From contig CM036754.1 in assembly GCA_020796225.1 (NCBI GenBank), positions 68,378,000 through 68,441,999 of the forward strand: a DNA stretch of 64,000 bases, in the 5' to 3' direction. A model generated the notes under the pieces. It did no database searches. It was not told the DNA's origin and saw only the letters and a program-made list of their open reading frames with translations. This document shows positions 1-11,824 of the stretch, piece by piece. Within the stretch, counting starts at the first letter, position 1. Each line of letters starts with the position of its first letter. This DNA comes from Arion vulgaris. Its lineage: Eukaryota > Mollusca > Gastropoda > Stylommatophora > Arionidae. The position numbers and the translations under genes are program-made.

Positions 1-1030
1 CTCACAGACCGCACAATCCAGACAAAGATCAACAATGGCATCTCTTCCAAGCAGGTGCAAGAAGAAGGTCTACCCAGGGCTCCCACTAAGTTGTACACTG
101 TTCCTCCTGTTTCTGAATGACTTGCCCAAAGAACTATTGACAGAAAAAAGCATTATATGCTGATGACCTGGTTCTTTGGCACACCAGCAATCACACTGGC
201 TTCAGTGCAGGGCGGCTAAATGAAGACCTTGACAGGCTCAGTAAATACTGTGAGACATGGAAACTGAAAGTGAACTACACCAAGACAACCTACTCTATTT
301 TCACCAGGAGTAACAAGGTGGCAAAAAAAATATTACACTAACACTAGATGGTAATATTCTAAAGAAAGAAGATAACCCAACATACCTTGGTGTGACGATG
401 GATAGGCAGCTCCCATTCAACAAACATGTTCAAAACCTGAAGTTGAAGTAAAAAGAGACTAAATCTCTTAAAACGACTTGCAAGTACCTCATGGGGCGCA
501 AACAAAAACACGCTAAGGCAACTCTACATCGGTTATGTACGCTCTGTAATGGATTGCAACCTAGCACTGCAGGCAACATGCAGTAAAACAACAAAGGAAG
601 CTCTGGACAAAGTACAGAGCCAGGCAGTGCATTTCATCTCTGGAGGTATGGGATCAGCCCCTACAGCAGCATGTGAAATCCATACAAACATCGAGCCCGT
701 GCGAATGCGGAGGAATACAGCAGTAGTAGAGACAGTGGAAAGATATAAAAGACTTAGTAGAAACCACCATAACAGACAAATAGTAGACAGCTGGCAACCA
801 CAGCACAGACTGAAGCAAAATACGATCCTGGACGTGGCATTAGACCTGCAAGAAAAATATCACATGCCGGAGAACAGAGAAGCGATACAAATTGTACACA
901 CAGCAGTCCCTCCAAATTGTTGTCTCGCCTGTCCAAAAATAAACACCACACTTACTAAAGACATCACCAAGAAGAGTTCAGACCCTGTAGATCTCTGGAT
1001 GTTGGCCCAAGATACCATCCTATCTTTCCC
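1..1030 (+). mobile_element. CR1/Jockey-type LINE, reverse transcriptase C-terminal part (decayed)
   Basis: Translation with a few frame changes gives the second half of a non-LTR reverse transcriptase. The catalytic YADD lies near 156-167, followed by a thumb region with TYLGVTMDRQL. An uninterrupted stretch from 549 contains the family-typical SGGMGSAPTAACEI block and a run ending at LSFP. The element starts before the window and has frameshifts and stops, so it is dead. It is continuous with the RNase H half after 2042; a Penelope-like element separates the two halves and duplicates 14 bp of the LINE. The LINE assignment is firm; the exact clade is inferred. Confidence 0.85.
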
Positions 1031-1296
1031 TTGTGAAGAAAGTCTTATTCCGTCATCTCTCCATTCTTCAGTCTGATCCTGATACACGTTCAATCTTCCA
1101 ACACTATCCTTTGGTGGCGTACAGACGGGACAGAAGCCTTAAGGATATGTTAGTTCAATCGCCTCAAGCCTAACATCTAGAGTCATTTTGGCACCATCCA
1201 GTGTGGCCGTCGGCGCTGTAACACTTGTGCTTGTGTAATACAGACCCGCACGGTGTCTTTTCCAAAAGCCACGTTCGTTGTTGAAGACAGTTTCAC

Positions 1297-1608
1297 GTGC
1301 GAGTCCGTAATATTATCTATGCCATTATCTGCAAGCGGTGCAACAAGGCCTATATTGGGGAAACCGGCAGGAGACTCAGTGACCGATTCGCCAAACACTT
1401 GCGCGATATACGCCAATGCTCTGTGACCCCTGTAGCTACCCATTTCAATGATACTGGCCATTCAGGAGCTTGCGATGTCCAGATCACAGCCATCCGATCA
1501 TGTTCCTCTGATGATCGTAGTCGATTTGCTCTGGAGAATCGGTTGATTTCTTTGTATGGTACCTTGCGACCACGCGGGCTCAACGTATTACATTCTTATG
1601 CTTCTTAG
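1297..1608 (+). CDS. GIY-YIG endonuclease domain of a Penelope-like element
   Basis: The 103-codon open frame carries a Cys-x2-Cys pair (CKRC), the core KAYIGETGRRLSDRF, then H, a TGH motif and the LENRLISLYG block. These are the signatures of the GIY-YIG nuclease fused to PLE reverse transcriptases, where it nicks target DNA for insertion. The first methionine is internal: the real polypeptide is the C-terminus of a longer RT-endonuclease ORF, and the upstream RT part is truncated and frameshifted. The domain itself is open to its natural end just after the arginine/proline-rich tail. Confidence 0.85.
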   Translation: MRVRNIIYAIICKRCNKAYIGETGRRLSDRFAKHLRDIRQCSVTPVATHFNDTGHSGACDVQITAIRSCSSDDRSRFALENRLISLYGTLRPRGLNVLHSYAS

Positions 1609-1907
1609 TACTTTCTCTTCCCATGCTTTGTAATCTCTATGGGTATATGTTGCATGTATTACATTCTTATGCTTCTTAGTACTTTCTCTTCCCATGCTTT
1701 ATAATCTATATGGGTATATGTTGCATGTATTCAAGTTATATATTTACTAGATGTTTCATTGTTTCTTTTCTATTTCTAGTTTTTATGTGTGTTTTTGTGT
1801 TACATTTATTTCGTTATTCGTTTTTATTCCAGATTTTCCTTAGATACGGTGGTATTTGGTCGTCCATTTGTGTTTCATTTTAATTTGTCACTCCTGTTTG
1901 TTCGTTT

Positions 1908-1942
1908 GCTTGATAAAGGCCTTGTTGGTAGAAACGTTGCTG
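1908..1942 (+). ncRNA. Hammerhead-ribozyme-like motif in PLE terminal region (copy A)
   Basis: A 35-base block shared by five PLE copies has the order expected of a type I hammerhead: a core like CUGAUGA (here UUGAUAA), a hairpin GGCC..GGU(C), then GAAAC and GUU. PLE terminal repeats are known to carry minimal hammerheads. Departures are C3 to U, G8 to A and one extra A before stem II. This copy also has GGTA where the others have GGTC, weakening stem II. Activity is unknown. Confidence 0.4.
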
Positions 1943-2041
1943 TTTATAGTCACTGTTTATGTATTTTGTAAAACTATAGTACTTTGTTTGTACGTGTTTC
2001 ACTATTTACCAAGTTTTACTGCAGTCTTCCCCTATTTCGAT

Positions 2042-2860
2042 ATCCTATCTTTCCCAGATGAATGGATACATGTATATACAGATGGCTCAGCCTTCAAGGC
2101 GATTATTAATGCTGGATACGGTGCACGAATAAAATACCCATACAAAACCTGCGAGGAGTTGCAAAATGCATATGGCAAGTACTGTTCTAATTTTGAGGCT
2201 GAAACCATTGCCATTGAAGCCTCAGTGCACCATCTTACAAACATATTCCAGCTCCATCCTGAAAAAACTCAGCACACAGTTATCTTTACTGATGGCAAGT
2301 CAGTGCTACCGGCATTAGAAATGGCAAATCCTGAGAGCTCTGTATATCAGTCCCTGGCACTATCCATCAGTTCATTGATCAAAATCTTTGCAGCCAACTT
2401 ACCTACCGTAGATACCAGGACACAACAACATACAGGGAAATGAAAGAGCAGATATCCTTGCAAAGGCAGGAGCAAATAATCAACAACATGACAGACCAAT
2501 AACACTGCAGACTGCTAAACAAATAATAACAAAAAGGAGGAGTTGCTGAATGAATGGGCAAAACAGGCAGAGCCCTCATTAAACACATGACCGTTTCAAA
2601 TACCAAAGATGCCATAAATTACCTCACACGACAAAAACAAATCATTATTTTCCGCCTTAGGACACAACATGTGCCCATGAATGCTCACCTACATCGCATC
2701 CAACCAAAGATTCCCCCACAATGTCAACTGTGGGACTATTCAGAAAACTGTCACACCATCTCTTCCAGTGCCCTGTACTCAGTGACCTACGCCACAAGTA
2801 CCTACCTCCATACCCAGATGTTGAAAACACTCTCTATGTTCAAATGACTGCTGGATCAAA
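2042..2860 (+). mobile_element. LINE RNase H and C-terminal part (second half of the split LINE)
   Basis: After the PLE the LINE resumes with DEWIHVYTDGSA, the first catalytic strand of an RNase H domain. The conserved CSNFEAETIAIE and VIFTDGKSVLPAL blocks follow, giving the acidic residues of the fold. Past a stop near 2441, other frames show the C-terminal [14 protein letters not shown] block and a degraded Cys/His tail. With 1-1030 this makes an RT-RNase H LINE lacking its 5' half. It is frameshifted and inactive. Confidence 0.85.
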
Positions 2861-3162
2861 AAACAAAACAAACATATTCTAAGTTTTATTTTAAGATTCA
2901 ATCCTTTGTTTTTCCAGATTTTGTTGAGCATGGCGAAAGTTTGACTTGCATTCTTGACCCTTCCAATGATATCAGTTCGAATCACCATCCTGCAATACTA
3001 TACTTCCCAGGTATACCAAATTCCGAACTTCTTATGATTTCAATTTATAACATAATTGTGTTTTCTGATTTTAGTTTATTCCTCATTACTTTTGTTTTTG
3101 CTAAATTCATTTTGAGTACCATTATTTGAACTGTTCTGGAAAGTGTCTCTATTTGCAATTAA

Positions 3163-3516
3163 GTATCCTCGTATCAACTGGCCATCCACCTATCGACTGG
3201 CCATTCTCGTATCGACTGGTCATTCTCGTATCGACTGGTCATCCTCGTATCGACTGGTCATCCTCGTATCGACTTGTCATCATCCTCGTATCGACTCGTC
3301 ATCCTCGTATCGACTTGTCATCATCCTCGTATCGACTGGTCATCCTCGTATCGACTTGTCATCATCCTCGTATCGACTCGTCATCCTCGTATCGACTTGT
3401 CATCATCCTCGTATCGACTCGTCATCCTCGTATCGACTTGTCATCCTCATATCGACTTGTCATCCTCGTATCGACGTGTCATCCTCGTATCGACTTGTCA
3501 TCCTAGTATCGACGAC
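3163..3516 (+). repeat. Minisatellite, 19/22-bp units (CATCCTCGTATCGACTTGT)
   Basis: About 17 tandem units of CATCCTCGTATCGACTNGT occur, some lengthened to 22 bp by an extra CAT. Because 19 and 22 are not multiples of three and the unit lacks stops, all three plus-strand frames stay open. The three overlapping open frames here are artefacts, not proteins. Confidence 0.95.
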
Positions 3517-3639
3517 CAAAGCCAAATTCGTCTGCATAATCAAGACCAATATCCCCCAGAATCAGACAGAAAATATGCATAAAAGAAGAGGTGGGAAAAG
3601 AAAAAGGGACTAGACAGGCTGGACAAACGTTTAGAAGAA

Positions 3640-6600
3640 AACAGCCCATTTTAAATATCTACGCATTGGCTCTGGAATTGTCAAAGTGCAAAACAGAGAG
3701 GCCCAATTCTACAGAAGCTAGTTTTGTTTTGACATATTCATGATTCAGAAACCCAAACGCAGCAGGATCCCTTGGTGCCGGCTTCTGTTATTTCCTCCCA
3801 GTAACCCCAAAAATTTAGGACGAGGTCAGGTATCTTTTGAAACATCCCTTTCCCCCACAACTGCCTTGCACCCCTGACTTCTTACCCGGGGGTGTGGAAA
3901 TTACAAAATTAATTAACAATTCGTAAAGGTATGGCAAATCTATAATGTGTACGCCCATGTGGACAAACTCCATTTAAAATAACTGGGTTTTCCCTTGAAA
4001 ACTCTCGATGTACCCAAAAAAAGTTTCTCAGCGGGGGTTTAAATCCCGATCAAAGGGTGGGCAACGCTACCGAGAATAGACAGGGCACCCTTTGGTTCTG
4101 CTCTACTAAACTCTGACAATATTGGAGGGCCCGCCCCTCGGTTGCTTCTAGACCTGAGGACCGTGGTGTCATTGATTACTGATCCCCACAACTGATTATT
4201 TTTTGCTCGATGGAATGTTCTTGGGGCTCAAGTGGTACCCCCCTGCGTTGTTCTTTTTAAAAAGGGCCCAAATAATTTGCGAAAAGGCCCTCTGTCTTTC
4301 AGTACCGCCTGCCACTCTGATCACAAAAACCCACGTATACCGACAGCTGCCAGAAAAAAGGGCTGCTAGGACTCCTTTCCTGCAACCCCAGTGGAATGAA
4401 ATTTGAAAAGCATGGCGGGAAAAAAAAGGGGCCTACAAAGTCATGGCAGGGGCACAAAAAGAACGACCTAAAATTGTGATGTGGCTGAAAAGTCTGCTAT
4501 TCGCCCAAAGCCACGGGTTTTCAAGTATTTAGTGGGGAAAAGGTGGGTTATGGGAGACTTTCATAACCAATCTGTGGCGAAAAAGTCTCTATATCAATTC
4601 TGGGTTTTCCAAAATGAACAGGAGGAATAAGAAAATTTTTTCCACTTTGCGTGACTCGTCAGGATCCGTCTTGACAACAGATGCAGAGAAGGGCAGGGTT
4701 CCTTCATCGTTTCGTGGAACAGACAAAAAAGGTGATAAAACTTTAAAATCATAATGCTCTTGGGAAAATACAGCCCCGGAGAACCTTACATTGACTTAAT
4801 AAAAAAGGCGGATTTTTAATGCCCCCAAGGCAAACCACAGCACCGCCCCGGGGCCCTGTGGTGCCCCAATATCATAAAATCAAACAGCTGGACGAGACTG
4901 ATTAATGCAGTTGTGGTGGATTTTAAAAAAAAGTGTAAGAATGCTTGGTACCGGTTGGCTTCTAGTTTTTTGACCGCTCCACAAACATGGGAAGGATCAA
5001 ACTGCTCGGCTACCATACTCACCTTGCAAAATGTTGGAAATTACTAGAAAGATAGTAGAAGGTAATTTTCCCTTTGGGGGGAAGCCACATTCCCCCTGCC
5101 TTTGGTGCTACCGGCCAATGGGGGACATGTACAATGCTGGCACTTTTGCATATGATGTTTATAAAGGTTTCCCAATCCAAAAGAGACTGTTGCTGGCCAT
5201 CGCGGGGATGATTATAACAATGAATTTTTCAATAATGGTGCGCTCTTTGATTAAATGAAAAAGTTAATCCTTGGCTGGTAAACTGGATAGCTGCTTTTTT
5301 AATGGAAGAACCGTTGCCTCCTTTTGGAAAAGGACATCGGATCCTGCTCGTATATGGGGATTACCCAGGGTTCTCCTCTATCCCCCGTTTTTTAATATTT
5401 ACAAAAATGGCTAAATTCACCCAAACCGGTTTGGGGTCGGACTTGACATTTCAGATGATATCTTAAAATATAGGACTGGGTCAGATAGACGAGAGATGGG
5501 TTTACGACATTCAGAAAAAAGATCCATCTCGGGGTTTGGTGTAGAGTCTCGCTCTCAGGGCAATCCTGAAAAAAACGTGTATGTTGTGGTCTCGTTGAAT
5601 AATCACATCTAAGGGGCCTACCCCCGTTAAACTTTGATGAAAATACCATCGAGCGGAGCGGCCCCTATCTTGGAAAAACCTTTGATCGTGTCTATCTTTC
5701 AAACACCAATTTAACAACGATACAACGGTGCAAGCGTGGGCTTCGGCTCTAAAGTTTTGGGGCCCCACACCGGCGAGACTACTTGCCCTTTTTTTGAAAC
5801 GACTGGGAATTCGTGAGTTACGGGCTCGGAATTCTTACGATATCAAAATCACAATGTGAACGACTCGAACGGGTTCAGAATGAAGGATGCGTATATTCTG
5901 GGCTGGGAGAATCCCCCTTGAAGATGGGAAAATCTTGGGCCCTTTTGTCCTACGCTCCCCTCTCAATCGCCCAAACCAAGGCAAAATGGGGTTACTTGGA
6001 TAAAGCATCCACTTCCGGAATACTAATGATGTTAAAGGGGACGAGAATCAAGCGTGGCATGTCGTGGATGGCCCAGGCTGAGAGAACGATTGGGCCCGGT
6101 GACTCGGTTTTCGACTCTCAAAGGAAGAAAGGATCCCACAGTGGAAGCATGATGAACTATCTCACTTATCATTACTCTTGGAAAAATGTAGGGTGGGGCA
6201 ACATGAAGGCATCCGTTAACAGCTGATGAAGATTCGGGGATATTTTTGTTATCCGTGGGGGGTTCAACGTGGTGGGGAAAACCGGGTGGGGTTTCTTGGC
6301 TAATGCGCATGGTAGGGTTGTTGCAGGTGAAGTGGGGGGATAAGGGCAACTCTTCTGGGATGAGGATGGGTTGGGGCCTTACTGCCCCTCCTTGGTTTGG
6401 GGCTTCTTTTCTGGGGATTGTTGTATCTGACTCTCAGTCGATCTTCCAAGATCCAGAAGGGGAGGTTTTGGTATGAGTGGATGTCTCTATAGAAGTTTCT
6501 AACCTCCCGCGGGTTCGTGGATATACTGTCCTGGGCATGCGGGGGTTTACGGGAATGAGAAGCGGACAGGCTTGCATCAAAGGGATCATTGTTGGGGAGT

Positions 6601-6960
6601 TGAAGATGGATGGGGATATTCTTGGTCTCTTCGGGCTCTCTGTTGGATGAGGACACTAAAATCGTTTAATGATAACATTTAACAGTTTTGGGAAATTTCC
6701 CTTTTTTCAATCGAACTGGATGCCTGAGGCAGAGTGAGAGGTATGTTTAATCAGCGGCCACAGGAACCATCAGTATGCATACTCTTCGATATCTGTTGGG
6801 GGACTGAGCACCTATGGGTTTTAGTGCAATGACGTCAGTTTGTAACCAATAACCAAACCCAAACAAATGCCCGCTGTTTCCTTTATGTAGGCTGTCAACT
6901 GGTGCCCCCAGGCACCATGGGGTCGTTATGCTTTTTGGGGCCCCCGATCTCCGCTTATTA
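3640..6960 (+). mobile_element. Highly degraded LINE (endonuclease, RT and RNase H remnants)
   Basis: Frame-hopping translation shows ordered LINE landmarks. An APE-type endonuclease start (WNCQSAKQR, then IFMIQ) lies near 3670-3760. An RT region follows with WLVNWIAAFL near 5270, GITQGSPLSP near 5355 and VYLSNTNLTT near 5690. The thumb block with ERLERVQNEG and YSGLGES is near 5850-5910. An RNase H-like SDSQS is near 6430. Frameshifts and stops occur every few tens of codons, and homopolymers (ggggg, aaaaa, ccccc) are overrepresented relative to neighbours. It looks like a very old copy or poorly polished sequence. The 3' boundary is approximate. Confidence 0.65.
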
Positions 6961-8089
6961 ATTAATAGGACTTAGAGTTGGAGGGGGAGCATTCCCAAAA
7001 AAGAACCTTTCCCCTTTTTTTTTCACAGCACTCTCAAAAAAAATTAGCATTTTAAATTTCAATCTTGTTTTCTTTGTAATCTCTCTCTCTCTCCCTCTCT
7101 TATAGCCTGGCAAACCCAAATTTTCTCACAAATTCCTGTTTTTAAGCTCCCCCCGCCCTGTACATTTGTATTAGAGACCGTTCTTTTAGGAAGATACAAG
7201 ACATTCTTTGGGATTGAATGCTGGGTAATAAAAAGTTCTAAATGGGATCCATTTTGAATTATTATGAATCTGAAACTTGTGTACAATAAATCAGGTTGTC
7301 TACTTATGTCCCCTTTTCAAAAAACAAATTTTTTATCTTTAAATATCTCATATTAAAATATTTATCAACATTTAGTAAAAAAATACCTAACGAGACATTT
7401 TAAAGTGTCACCCCTTTTTTTGTACCCTACTTTTGGAGGTACTGCTACTAAACAACAAATTTTTTTGATCCCCGAAAAAGTGTCACTGAATCATACATTT
7501 TTAAAATGATGAATGATTTCTCTCTCTTGTGTGCAAGTTTTATTGTCAGTGGTTATTTTGGGAGCTCCAAACTTTGATCGCTAGAGCGACGACCCTGTTT
7601 TGTTTCGATGGGACTTTCACCGACTACTATGTCATGTTCTCTCTTACCCTTTAAAACATAGTTTTGTTATTTACAGAGCAATAAGCGTTAATTCAAAGCA
7701 TAATTTTCAACTTGTTATGCTGTATTTCTGCTGGGTGGTTGCTATTTGTATCGAATATCAAGTTTAAAATGATAAATTCCTAGCTGAATGTGACTATATA
7801 GAATCATCCCATTGACAACAGAAGACATTATTCATTATCTGAATGTTATCAACGACCGACTACATGATGTTTTTGGGGAAACTAATTAAGAACTGTAACA
7901 TTATGCTATTGTAAGTTAAGAGTAAAAATAAATAATAGAACATTATCAGGATTGAAATAAATTGCTCTTAACTAAATGCTGTTTATGCAGTCAAGTTATG
8001 TGACTTCAATTACATCCCATATCAGCAGAAAAATTATATATAATATATAGTAACAAGCAAATAATTTTTATTACTGCTTGCATTTCCAA
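6961..8089. other. AT-rich intergenic stretch
   Basis: Mostly A/T-rich with a short CT run near 7080-7100. I see no coding signal and no repeat shared with the rest of the window. Confidence 0.5.
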
Positions 8090-8880
8090 TTTTAGAAAAA
8101 GCAGCTGACAGTATAGACAGAGATATCATGGAAAACATAGAAGAGGAATACACTAGTTAAAACACTATGCAATATTTAAAACAATATGGTAATAATTAGC
8201 ATCAGGCAGATATGTTCAAATTAGTAATAAACAAGTTACATGCAGATTTATTAGTTTGTGAAAGTGAGGAGGAGAAAATAAAATGCAATACTAAGATTAA
8301 AAAGCACAAGCAAGCCTATTAGAACTTGAGTTTGAAGCACTGTGTGATAGATCTGGTCAGTGTTCACATTTAGATAAAGTATTAGAAAAACACAAAATCA
8401 CACCACAGGCATATCATAGTAGAGCTTTTGTTGGTAACCACTGTCATAAATACTTAACATGTAAAGTATATAAAGATCTCACAAAGATGTCATACACACA
8501 CACAATTGTACACACAGAATAAGGATATAATAAATATTGCATTGATCACAGGAGACATTTTTAATTCATTAAATACAGCATTTGAAAAAGTTCACAATTA
8601 CATCTCCCCAGTAGACCTGCATGCTGACACAGTTCCAGATGTACAATGCATGCTGACACAGTTCCAGAAATACAATTTCGCAATACAAGATTACATGACA
8701 ATATACAGACTGTATTTTCCAGATAAAATAATTCCAAAACAACACATACAAGAACATCACTGTGCAAACTGGATCAGACTTAATGGTTTTGGGTTGGGCT
8801 TTTTAGGAGAACAAGGAGGAGAAGTTGTACATTCAATGGTAGCTGGTATAGAGAAAAGAGCTGGGTATAAGAAATAAAAC
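8090..8880 (+). pseudogene. Transposon-derived ORF fragment (uncharacterised animal family)
   Basis: Before 8506 the translation is interrupted by frameshifts but contains HKITPQAYHSRAFVGNHCHK. From 8506 a 123-codon frame runs through a helical segment and PKQHIQEHHCANWIRLNG to GFGLGFLGEQGGEVVHS. I recognise this order (YHGR.FVGNHC, P..H..EDH...W, G.GL.GEQG.E.IH) from uncharacterised multi-copy ORFs of invertebrate genomes that behave like mobile-element proteins. No biochemical function can be given. The fragment is C-terminal. A short internal repeat (CATGCTGACACAGTTCCAGA) occurs twice near 8620-8670. Confidence 0.5.
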
Positions 8881-10249
8881 TACAGAATTAAAATTTATCA
8901 TAAATACACAGCTGCTACAAACTTATCCAACTGTAAATACACAAGTTCACTGTGAAAAAAAGTTTAAATAATAGCAGACCTCTGGGCTGTGCAATTTTAT
9001 TTTTCCCTGCTGTATTGTGTGTTGTATAGCTGTCTTTATAACAATTTAGAACAGTTATATATATGTGTAATGTGTGTTTGTGAGATGTCCTAGGTAAGTA
9101 TTCTACATGTCAGTAAGTATGCATGAGCAAATGTGTATGAGCAAGTGTGCATGAGTCAATTATGAATTAAAATTCTAGGCTACTTAATCATGACTAATGT
9201 GGGCTAGTAAAATTGTATAATTCTATTACAAATGTGTATTGTCAATGTTTGAGATATGTTATTTTTATTTGAACTACCATTAGCAGTATATTTAGAAATG
9301 AAAGTATTATTGTGAAAGTATAAATTAATTATGTTAAACATTACATATTTCATGAAGAAGTAAACTAGATCCTTATGCATTTATGAAAATAGATGTGTAA
9401 ATTTATGTTATTGTGATTTTATATATATATATATATAACATTTTGATATGTTGAGATATGTTAAATATATATGCAATTTAATAGTAATTTTATAAATATA
9501 TCTTTGTCTTTGAAAGTTTTAAGCTTATATTATAAATGACCAGACACAGTGAGTTTTCAAATTGGTCTTTCGTCAGCTGATGACATAGTATTATATGTCA
9601 ACCATGCCCCAGTCCATCACTACTATGATGAAAATAAATTCTTTAAAATTAATTTATTCTTGAATTATTTTATTCTATAGTTTTATTACGTTTTCATTTC
9701 TATTGTAACAATTTTTCATCTTTCTTCTCATTAATTTACAAAATCTCATTACAATTAACTTCAATTAAGAGTTCTCAATTTATTTCAGATCTCACTCTCA
9801 GTTCTAGCTTACACCATGAACTACTATTACTCTTACCTTAAAATCGTAAAATTTAAAAAAATATATATTTAGTATCGTTAATGTGTTACCTTTACAAAGA
9901 ACTAAACTTTGTATATTTTGTAACTACATATTTCTATTCTTATGAAGTTAACAACCTACCCCATCAGTGTAATTTGCACATCGTCAGCTAGTTAGAATGT
10001 GACTAGTTCAAACAGATATAACTTCATAATTATATTATATAACAGAGTGATACTACACAAAATCCCAGAGCTACATTTGAAATTTGATTATATTTTAACG
10101 CAATAGTGTATTGTGTGTTTTTACATTAACAACAGCCGGATTTTAAAGCGATATATAAACCGACCAAAAAGTCGCCGTTTCGTAACCTTGCACAGGAATG
10201 TAAACAAATGGTATCTAAGCTCAACAAAGGGACATTACTAAGTGAGCGC
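8881..10249. other. AT-rich noncoding stretch
   Basis: Low-complexity A/T sequence with a short (AT)n near 9421-9437 and no sustained frame. A CTGATGA string near 9578 was examined as a ribozyme core and rejected. Confidence 0.5.
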
Positions 10250-10335
10250 TACTGATACGTCGTGCCCGGTCTCCCGTACAGCTTCTCGCAAGCTTTGTGT
10301 TATCGGGTCAGTTTTCGTTTCTCAGGCCTGCTAGT
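10250..10335 (-). mobile_element. LINE C-terminal tail fragment
   Basis: This short block resembles the minus-strand LINE tail at 57600-57700 (CGTACAGCTT..CGC.AAGCT.TGTGTT). It is cut off on its right by the terminal sequence of a hAT element. Confidence 0.5.
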
Positions 10336-10688
10336 GCTTAGGGTTGCCAATTTGGCTTTTTTAAAGCCAGATTCGAGAAATTTCACTTTTAAAAAGTGGT
10401 GGCTTAAAAAAGTGTTTGGTTTTGGCCGATTTTTGGTTTTTTTTCATAATAAACTTTTTTTTTTTTTAAATGTGTATAATTCTTAGAATAAATTGGGTAA
10501 ATATACTTAATTTAGGTTTTTTTTTGGTTTTGATTGGTGTTGTGAAAAATTATGTTTAATACTAAAGATTATGGAGGCTACATCCTTCCTGCTTTGCTCT
10601 TTTCCCGCCTCGGATTATGCAGTGCAGTCCTGTTATCTGTTCTTATTTGTGTGTAATTTCGTAAGGAATCTAACTATGGCCACATAAA

Positions 10689-10910
10689 ATGGAAAAATCT
10701 TATGACAGTAGTCGTAAATATAATACCAATTGGGAAAAGACTTTTGTATGGGCGAAAAGATCTTCTGATGGATCACAAAATGCGTTTTGTAAATTATGCC
10801 ACTGTGCCGTTGTGCATAAAGCCTGTAGCCTCACTGCACATGAAAAGTCAGAAAAACACAGACAGAGAACTCCACCAACAGAATACACTTCAAGTGGAGA
10901 ATTCCCCTAG
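10689..10910 (+). CDS. BED-like zinc finger of a hAT transposase (N-terminal fragment)
   Basis: The 73-codon frame begins MEKSYDSSRKYNTNWEK and contains an aromatic pair (W, FVWAK), CKLC, then HEKSEKH. This Cys2His2 arrangement (C-x2-C...H-x4/5-H) is that of BED-type fingers that bind transposon ends in hAT transposases. The frame stops just before the minisatellite, so the rest of the transposase is lost or displaced. Confidence 0.6.
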   Translation: MEKSYDSSRKYNTNWEKTFVWAKRSSDGSQNAFCKLCHCAVVHKACSLTAHEKSEKHRQRTPPTEYTSSGEFP

Positions 10911-10925
10911 ACAAAATTATGATAA

Positions 10926-11374
10926 GGTACACAGTAAGGGACTAAGAAAGTACACAGTAAGGGACTAAGAAAGTACACAGTAAGGGACTAAGCAGGTACA
11001 CAATAAGGGACTAAGAAGCCACAGTAAGGGACTAAGAAAGTACACAGTAAGGGACTAAGCAGGTACACAGTAAGGGACTAAGCAGGTACACAGTAAGGGA
11101 GTAAGCAGGTACACAGTAAGGGACTAAGCAGGTACACAGTAAGGGACTAAGAAAATACACAGTAAGGGACTACAGGTACACAGTAAGGGCTAAGCAGGTA
11201 CACAGTAAGGGACTAAGCAGGTACACAGTAAGGGACTAAGCAGGTACACAGTAAGGGACTAAGCAGGTACACAGTAAGGGAGTAAGCAGGTACACAGTAA
11301 GGGACTAAGCAGGTACACAGTAAGGGACTAAGCAGGTACACAGTAAGGGACTAAGCAGGTACACAGTAAGGGAT
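10926..11374 (+). repeat. Minisatellite, 23-bp unit (ACACAGTAAGGGACTAAGCA...)
   Basis: About 19 units of ACACAGTAAGGGACTAAGCA plus GGT, with variants ending AAGT and a few shortened copies. It begins inside the hAT coding region directly after the zinc-finger frame and separates it from downstream hAT remnants. Confidence 0.95.
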
Positions 11375-11572
11375 CTTAAATAAAATTCACATTGCAGCAG
11401 AGTATGTTGACAAAGACTGTTAAACAATCACGTAACGTGACACAATAGCTTCTTACGAAATCTGTTATGTATTAGCTAAAGAAAGAAAACTTTCAGTGAT
11501 GGGGAAATAGTTGAAGAAACAATGAAAGAAGAAATGTCAGAAGAAATGTAAGAAGAAATGATTGTTGCAGCT

Positions 11573-11824
11573 CGCCCGAGTGATTACCGGGGCCCAAATT
11601 TGGGGTGTAAAGAATAGAACCACTGTTACCTGCCACGCATGTTGTAAGAGACGACTAAGGAGGTTTGGCTGAAATCGGATGCACATGTCCTAAATGTGCA
11701 GAAGTCTATGCGTTTAGGGGCCTACCAAACCAATGTGCAACGTATACACCTTCTTGGCAAAGATCAAACATATCACAAAGAGTGATTAAAATTGGTCGTA
11801 AAGAACGAACGCAAAGAAGAAGAA
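11573..11824 (+). mobile_element. SINE (copy 1) with 13-bp target-site duplication
   Basis: The 252-bp element starts CGCCCGAGTGATTACCGG, contains the block CGTAAGAGGCGACTAAGGAG (here TTGTAAGAGACGACTAAGG) and ends in an (AAG)n tail. It is flanked by GATTGTTGCAGCT at 11560-11572 and 11825-11837. It matches copies at 35072-35325 and 62925-63159 and diverged relatives near 47707 and 48833. The CCCGAGTGG..ACCGG head may be tRNA-like, but I cannot name the family. Confidence 0.9.

Larger units (their letters stand above)
1031..2041 (+). mobile_element. Penelope-like element (PLE), 5'-truncated, nested in a LINE
   Basis: The insert begins in the tail of a PLE reverse transcriptase (YRRDRSLKDM, then a CG-R-RCNTC-type block in another frame). 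It continues through a GIY-YIG endonuclease and ends in a roughly 400-bp noncoding terminal region shared with the copies at 18318-18926, 22670-24124 and 47412-47486. The insert is bounded by exact direct repeats ATCCTATCTTTCCC at 1017-1030 and 2042-2055, so both boundaries are known to the base. It is truncated upstream, as is common for target-primed elements. A ~70-bp segment (GTATTACATTCTTATGC...) is duplicated in tandem near 1580-1735. Confidence 0.9.

Noticed and set aside
1789..2000. Hydrophobic frames in the PLE terminal region, repeated at five loci
   Set aside because: Noncoding terminal repeat; the frames persist only because the DNA is conserved between copies.
9570..9610. CTGATGA near 9578 as a hammerhead core
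   Set aside because: It can form a short hairpin, but the required GAAA and cleavage triplet are absent.
10926..11374. Possible CRISPR array
   Set aside because: Uniform head-to-tail units with no unique spacers, in an animal genome; the same holds for the other arrays.
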